Shown here: in pieces, positions 61,990-64,000 of the stretch | Numbering within the stretch: position 1 is the first letter of the stretch | How the letters are laid out: every line of letters starts with the position of its first letter | From: an uncultured Eubacteriales bacterium | GTDB lineage: Bacteria > Bacillota > Clostridia > Oscillospirales > Oscillospiraceae | Length of the DNA stretch: 64,000 nt | Direction: 5' to 3' | Assembly (NCBI GenBank): GCA_900544765.1 | Contig: UQWI01000009.1 | Location: forward strand, 62,001 to 126,000 | Position numbers and translations under genes: made by a program | The notes under the pieces: generated by a model | The model's input: only the letters and a program-made list of their open reading frames with translations | Databases searched by the model: none | What the model was told of the DNA's origin: nothing

Positions 61990-62457
61990 ACCATCATCTC
62001 CAAATTCAGCATCGCATGTAACAAACACCGGCGCCCGCCGGACATGAGCTTATGGAAATGGCGCGCAGAGCCGGTAAGCGCCGCGCGCCCTCCTCTCCGG
62101 AAACATGCGGAGCCGTCCGGCCGTCCGCTGGGGGACGTGGGAAGCGGCGTACCGGGCCGCAACCCCGGCGCGCCATCGGCCTCTAGCGGCTGCCTTCCGG
62201 CAAGCGTCCGTCCACATGATTCCGGCGCGCCGCCAGCGTGTGCCCAAGGGATTTTTCCCAACGCCACGGCGCCGTGAGAAATACGGTTCCTGCGGAGCCG
62301 CCCGGTCATAGACCACACGGCAGCTTCGCCCGTGCGATGAAAGCTTCACCGCTTATAGGTCAAATATATCACAAAATGCAGTAATTTACAAGGGTTTTCG
62401 GACAAATCAGCGTGTTTGTGTCAATTGCACAGAATTGTTGGTCAAACCATATACCAG
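61990..62457. other. GC-rich region upstream of the GntR gene
   Basis: 468 bp without a supported gene. A promoter-like pair at 62363-62391 (minus) would give a leader of about 370 nt. The frames here are Arg/Ala-rich and lack SDs. No known riboswitch recognised. Confidence 0.55.
62363..62391 (-). promoter_or_regulatory. Predicted promoter of the GntR gene
   Basis: On the minus strand TTGTAA (62386-62391), 17-bp spacer, TATATT (62363-62368). Confidence 0.45.
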
Positions 62458-63624
62458 TCACAGGTCGCCGCTTCTCGGCCCCTGCCTGCGCTCCAGCCTG
62501 GAATCCACCGCCCCGCGCAGCAGCGTATACAGTACGGCGCTGACCGGCACGGCGCACAGTCCGCCGATTATGCCGGCGATGTTGCCTCCGACGAGCACGG
62601 CGCTGAGCACGATGACGCCGGGCAGGCCCACGGCCTTGCCGACAATCTTGGGGTAGATGAGGTTGCCCTCTATCTGCTGCAGGATGAGGATAAATATGAC
62701 GAAGAGCAGTGCCTTGATGGGCTCCACGGTCAGGATCAGCAGGGCGCCGATGGCGACGCCGACAAACGCGCCGACCAGGGGCACCAGGCTGGTAACGCCT
62801 ATGACCACGCTTATTACGTTGGCGTAAGGGAAGCGGAAGATGGTCATGCCGATGAAGCAAAGTATTCCCAGGATGCAGGAATCCGTAAGCTGGCCGCCGA
62901 TGAAGTTGGAAAAGGTCTCCGCGGCCATGGAGCAGATGCGGATAAAGCCGCCCCCCACGCGGCGGGGCATGAAGGCCAGGATGCAGCGGTGCACAAAGCG
63001 GCCGATGCGCTCCTTCTGAGCGAGGACGTATACGGCGATGATGACGCTGAACACCACGTCTATGACTCCGCCGACTATGCTGGTGCCGACGTTCGCGGCC
63101 GTTCCGGCGGCGCTGAGTATCTCCTTCAGCCCCTGGGAGAGCATGGTGCCTATGTCGCTGAACACCTTTGTCCAGTCTATATCGGTGAGGTAATTGCTCA
63201 AGGAAAAGCCGAAGGGCTCGAGCAGCTTGTCCAGCCAGGCGATAAGGTCGGTGACGTAGCCCGGCATGCGCGCGAGCACGGCCGCCACGGCCTCCACCAG
63301 CTGCGGCAGGACTATGAGCAGCAGGACAATCAGTACGCCCAGGGTTATGAGCAGGGAGCAGACTATGCTCACCGGGCGCAGCATCTTTCTCACTGTCGGG
63401 TTCCTATGCTCACGCAGGCCGTAAAACCATTTGTTTTCAAATATCCGCAGCGGCACATTCAGCACAAAGGCTATAGCCAGGCCCGCTATGACGCTGGAAA
63501 AAACGCCCCACACGTCAACGGCAAAGCCGAGTATGGCCCCGATGTTCTGCACGGCCGTGAACAGCACAACCGTAAACACAATTATGAGCAGGATGATCCG
63601 CACGTTCTTTTTGTTAAGTTCCAA
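62458..63624 (-). CDS. AI-2E family transporter
   Basis: 388 residues with seven to eight membrane helices in the AI-2E/PerM arrangement. Signatures: VFSVIIAVYVLAQKERIGRF, NFIGGQLTDSCILGILCFIGM split over helices, SLVPLVGAFVGVAIGALL and LQQIEGNLIYPKIVGKAVGLPG. Despite the name, many members have ion or osmolyte roles; autoinducer-2 export is shown for few. TTG start with AAGGAGG 7 nt upstream. A -10 (TATAAT, 63663-63668) lies just upstream. Confidence 0.92.
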   Translation of the reverse strand: MELNKKNVRIILLIIVFTVVLFTAVQNIGAILGFAVDVWGVFSSVIAGLAIAFVLNVPLRIFENKWFYGLREHRNPTVRKMLRPVSIVCSLLITLGVLIVLLLIVLPQLVEAVAAVLARMPGYVTDLIAWLDKLLEPFGFSLSNYLTDIDWTKVFSDIGTMLSQGLKEILSAAGTAANVGTSIVGGVIDVVFSVIIAVYVLAQKERIGRFVHRCILAFMPRRVGGGFIRICSMAAETFSNFIGGQLTDSCILGILCFIGMTIFRFPYANVISVVIGVTSLVPLVGAFVGVAIGALLILTVEPIKALLFVIFILILQQIEGNLIYPKIVGKAVGLPGVIVLSAVLVGGNIAGIIGGLCAVPVSAVLYTLLRGAVDSRLERRQGPRSGDL

Positions 63625-64000
63625 CGGCGAGCCTCCTTTTCAGCAGCGCTCTGGCATTGATTATTATAGCCATAATACACTTTTTTCAGCCGACAGGCAA
63701 CTGTTTTTAAAGCGCTTTGGAAATTAATCGCCAATTTAACGTTAATTTTAGAATTTTAAGCATTTTCTCAAACTTTTTGTTGCTAATCCGGCGCAAATGT
63801 ATTATTATGATATTAAGCATCACTTCCCTGGCGCCGGGATTGTTATTCTTTGGCGACGCCGGCGTTTTGGACGCGAGCGGCCGGGGCTTTCCCGTCCGGT
63901 ACGAGTATGGCGCTGCCATTTAGTGCGTATGGCGCGGCGCCACGCCGATTCCGGACGTCGGGAATCCCGTGCGCGGCGCCCAGGCCGCCGGCGGCTGCCA
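63625..64000. other. Right-end intergenic region
   Basis: 376 bp. Minus strand: -10 TATAAT at 63663-63668 for the transporter. Plus strand: TTGTTG, 17 bp, TATTAT (63777-63805) could drive a gene or RNA reading off the right edge. A short frame from 63807 (about 38 codons) has no SD and is not called. Confidence 0.5.

Noticed and set aside
62050..62349. 99-codon minus-strand frame upstream of the GntR gene
   Set aside because: Arg/Ala-rich, no SD, no recognisable domain; typical of random GC-rich DNA.
63717..63923. 68-codon plus-strand frame at the right end
   Set aside because: Overlaps AT-rich promoter DNA, no SD; cannot be supported.

Overview
The window looks like chromosome of a GC-rich, anaerobic, butyrate-forming Firmicute, most likely of the Oscillospirales (Clostridium cluster IV type). 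The evidence is an Rnf ferredoxin:NAD+ oxidoreductase operon, a butyryl-CoA:acetate CoA-transferase, an NADP-type glutamate dehydrogenase, LPXTG/sortase surface proteins, consensus SD sequences and intrinsic terminators typical of low-oxygen Clostridia. No plasmid, phage, IS or CRISPR signature was seen.

Layout. 0-1.6 kb: a lipoprotein gene (cut by the left edge) divergent from an orphan OmpR-type response regulator. 1.6-6.8 kb: rnfCDGEAB on the minus strand. 7.1-9.9 kb: a family 2 glycoside hydrolase and a convergent AraC-type regulator. 10.1-23.6 kb: a complete sortase pilus locus, all on the minus strand, with a sensor kinase and a receiver/SARP-type regulator upstream. 23.9-25.5 kb: a low-molecular-weight phosphatase and a LysR regulator. 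25.6-31.7 kb: a catabolic-looking cluster of two AroE-like dehydrogenases, an MFS carrier, a TIM-barrel dehydratase/isomerase and an Fe-S flavin reductase. 31.7-36.7 kb: a YbaK-type editing protein, two M16 peptidases, lgt and an acidic coiled-coil protein. 36.7-37.8 kb: tRNA-Thr, tRNA-Tyr and a frameshifted metallo-hydrolase. 37.9-47.1 kb: gdhA, a hydroxyacid dehydrogenase, but, cardiolipin synthase, a CAT-like protein, an alpha/beta hydrolase and an aminotransferase. 47.3-55.9 kb: a plus-strand run with a papain-like protein, a TVP38-type membrane protein, a two-component system, Dus, ThpR, an XRE membrane regulator, an ArsC-like protein, a cyclase, an MBL hydrolase and a C_GCAxxG protein. 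55.9-63.6 kb: BlaI with an unusually large M56 sensor, a VanZ-like protein, a GntR regulator and an AI-2E family permease.

The most interesting system is the control region of the pilus locus. A (GCAA)14 tetranucleotide tract lies inside a possible leader reading frame upstream of the sensor kinase gene and just before a strong intrinsic terminator. With 14 copies the frame stops before the terminator; with 13 or 15 copies it would run through it. The partner regulator has a SARP-like DNA-binding domain, and two perfect 10-bp direct repeats with an 11-bp period lie 9 bp upstream of the -10 box of the pilus operon, the geometry known for SARP proteins. Together these suggest a phase-variable switch: repeat number, then sensor/regulator level, then pilus expression. 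This is inference from sequence and untested.

Start codons were chosen mainly by SD spacing; several genes use GTG or TTG. Many long antisense open frames in this GC-rich DNA were rejected as shadows.
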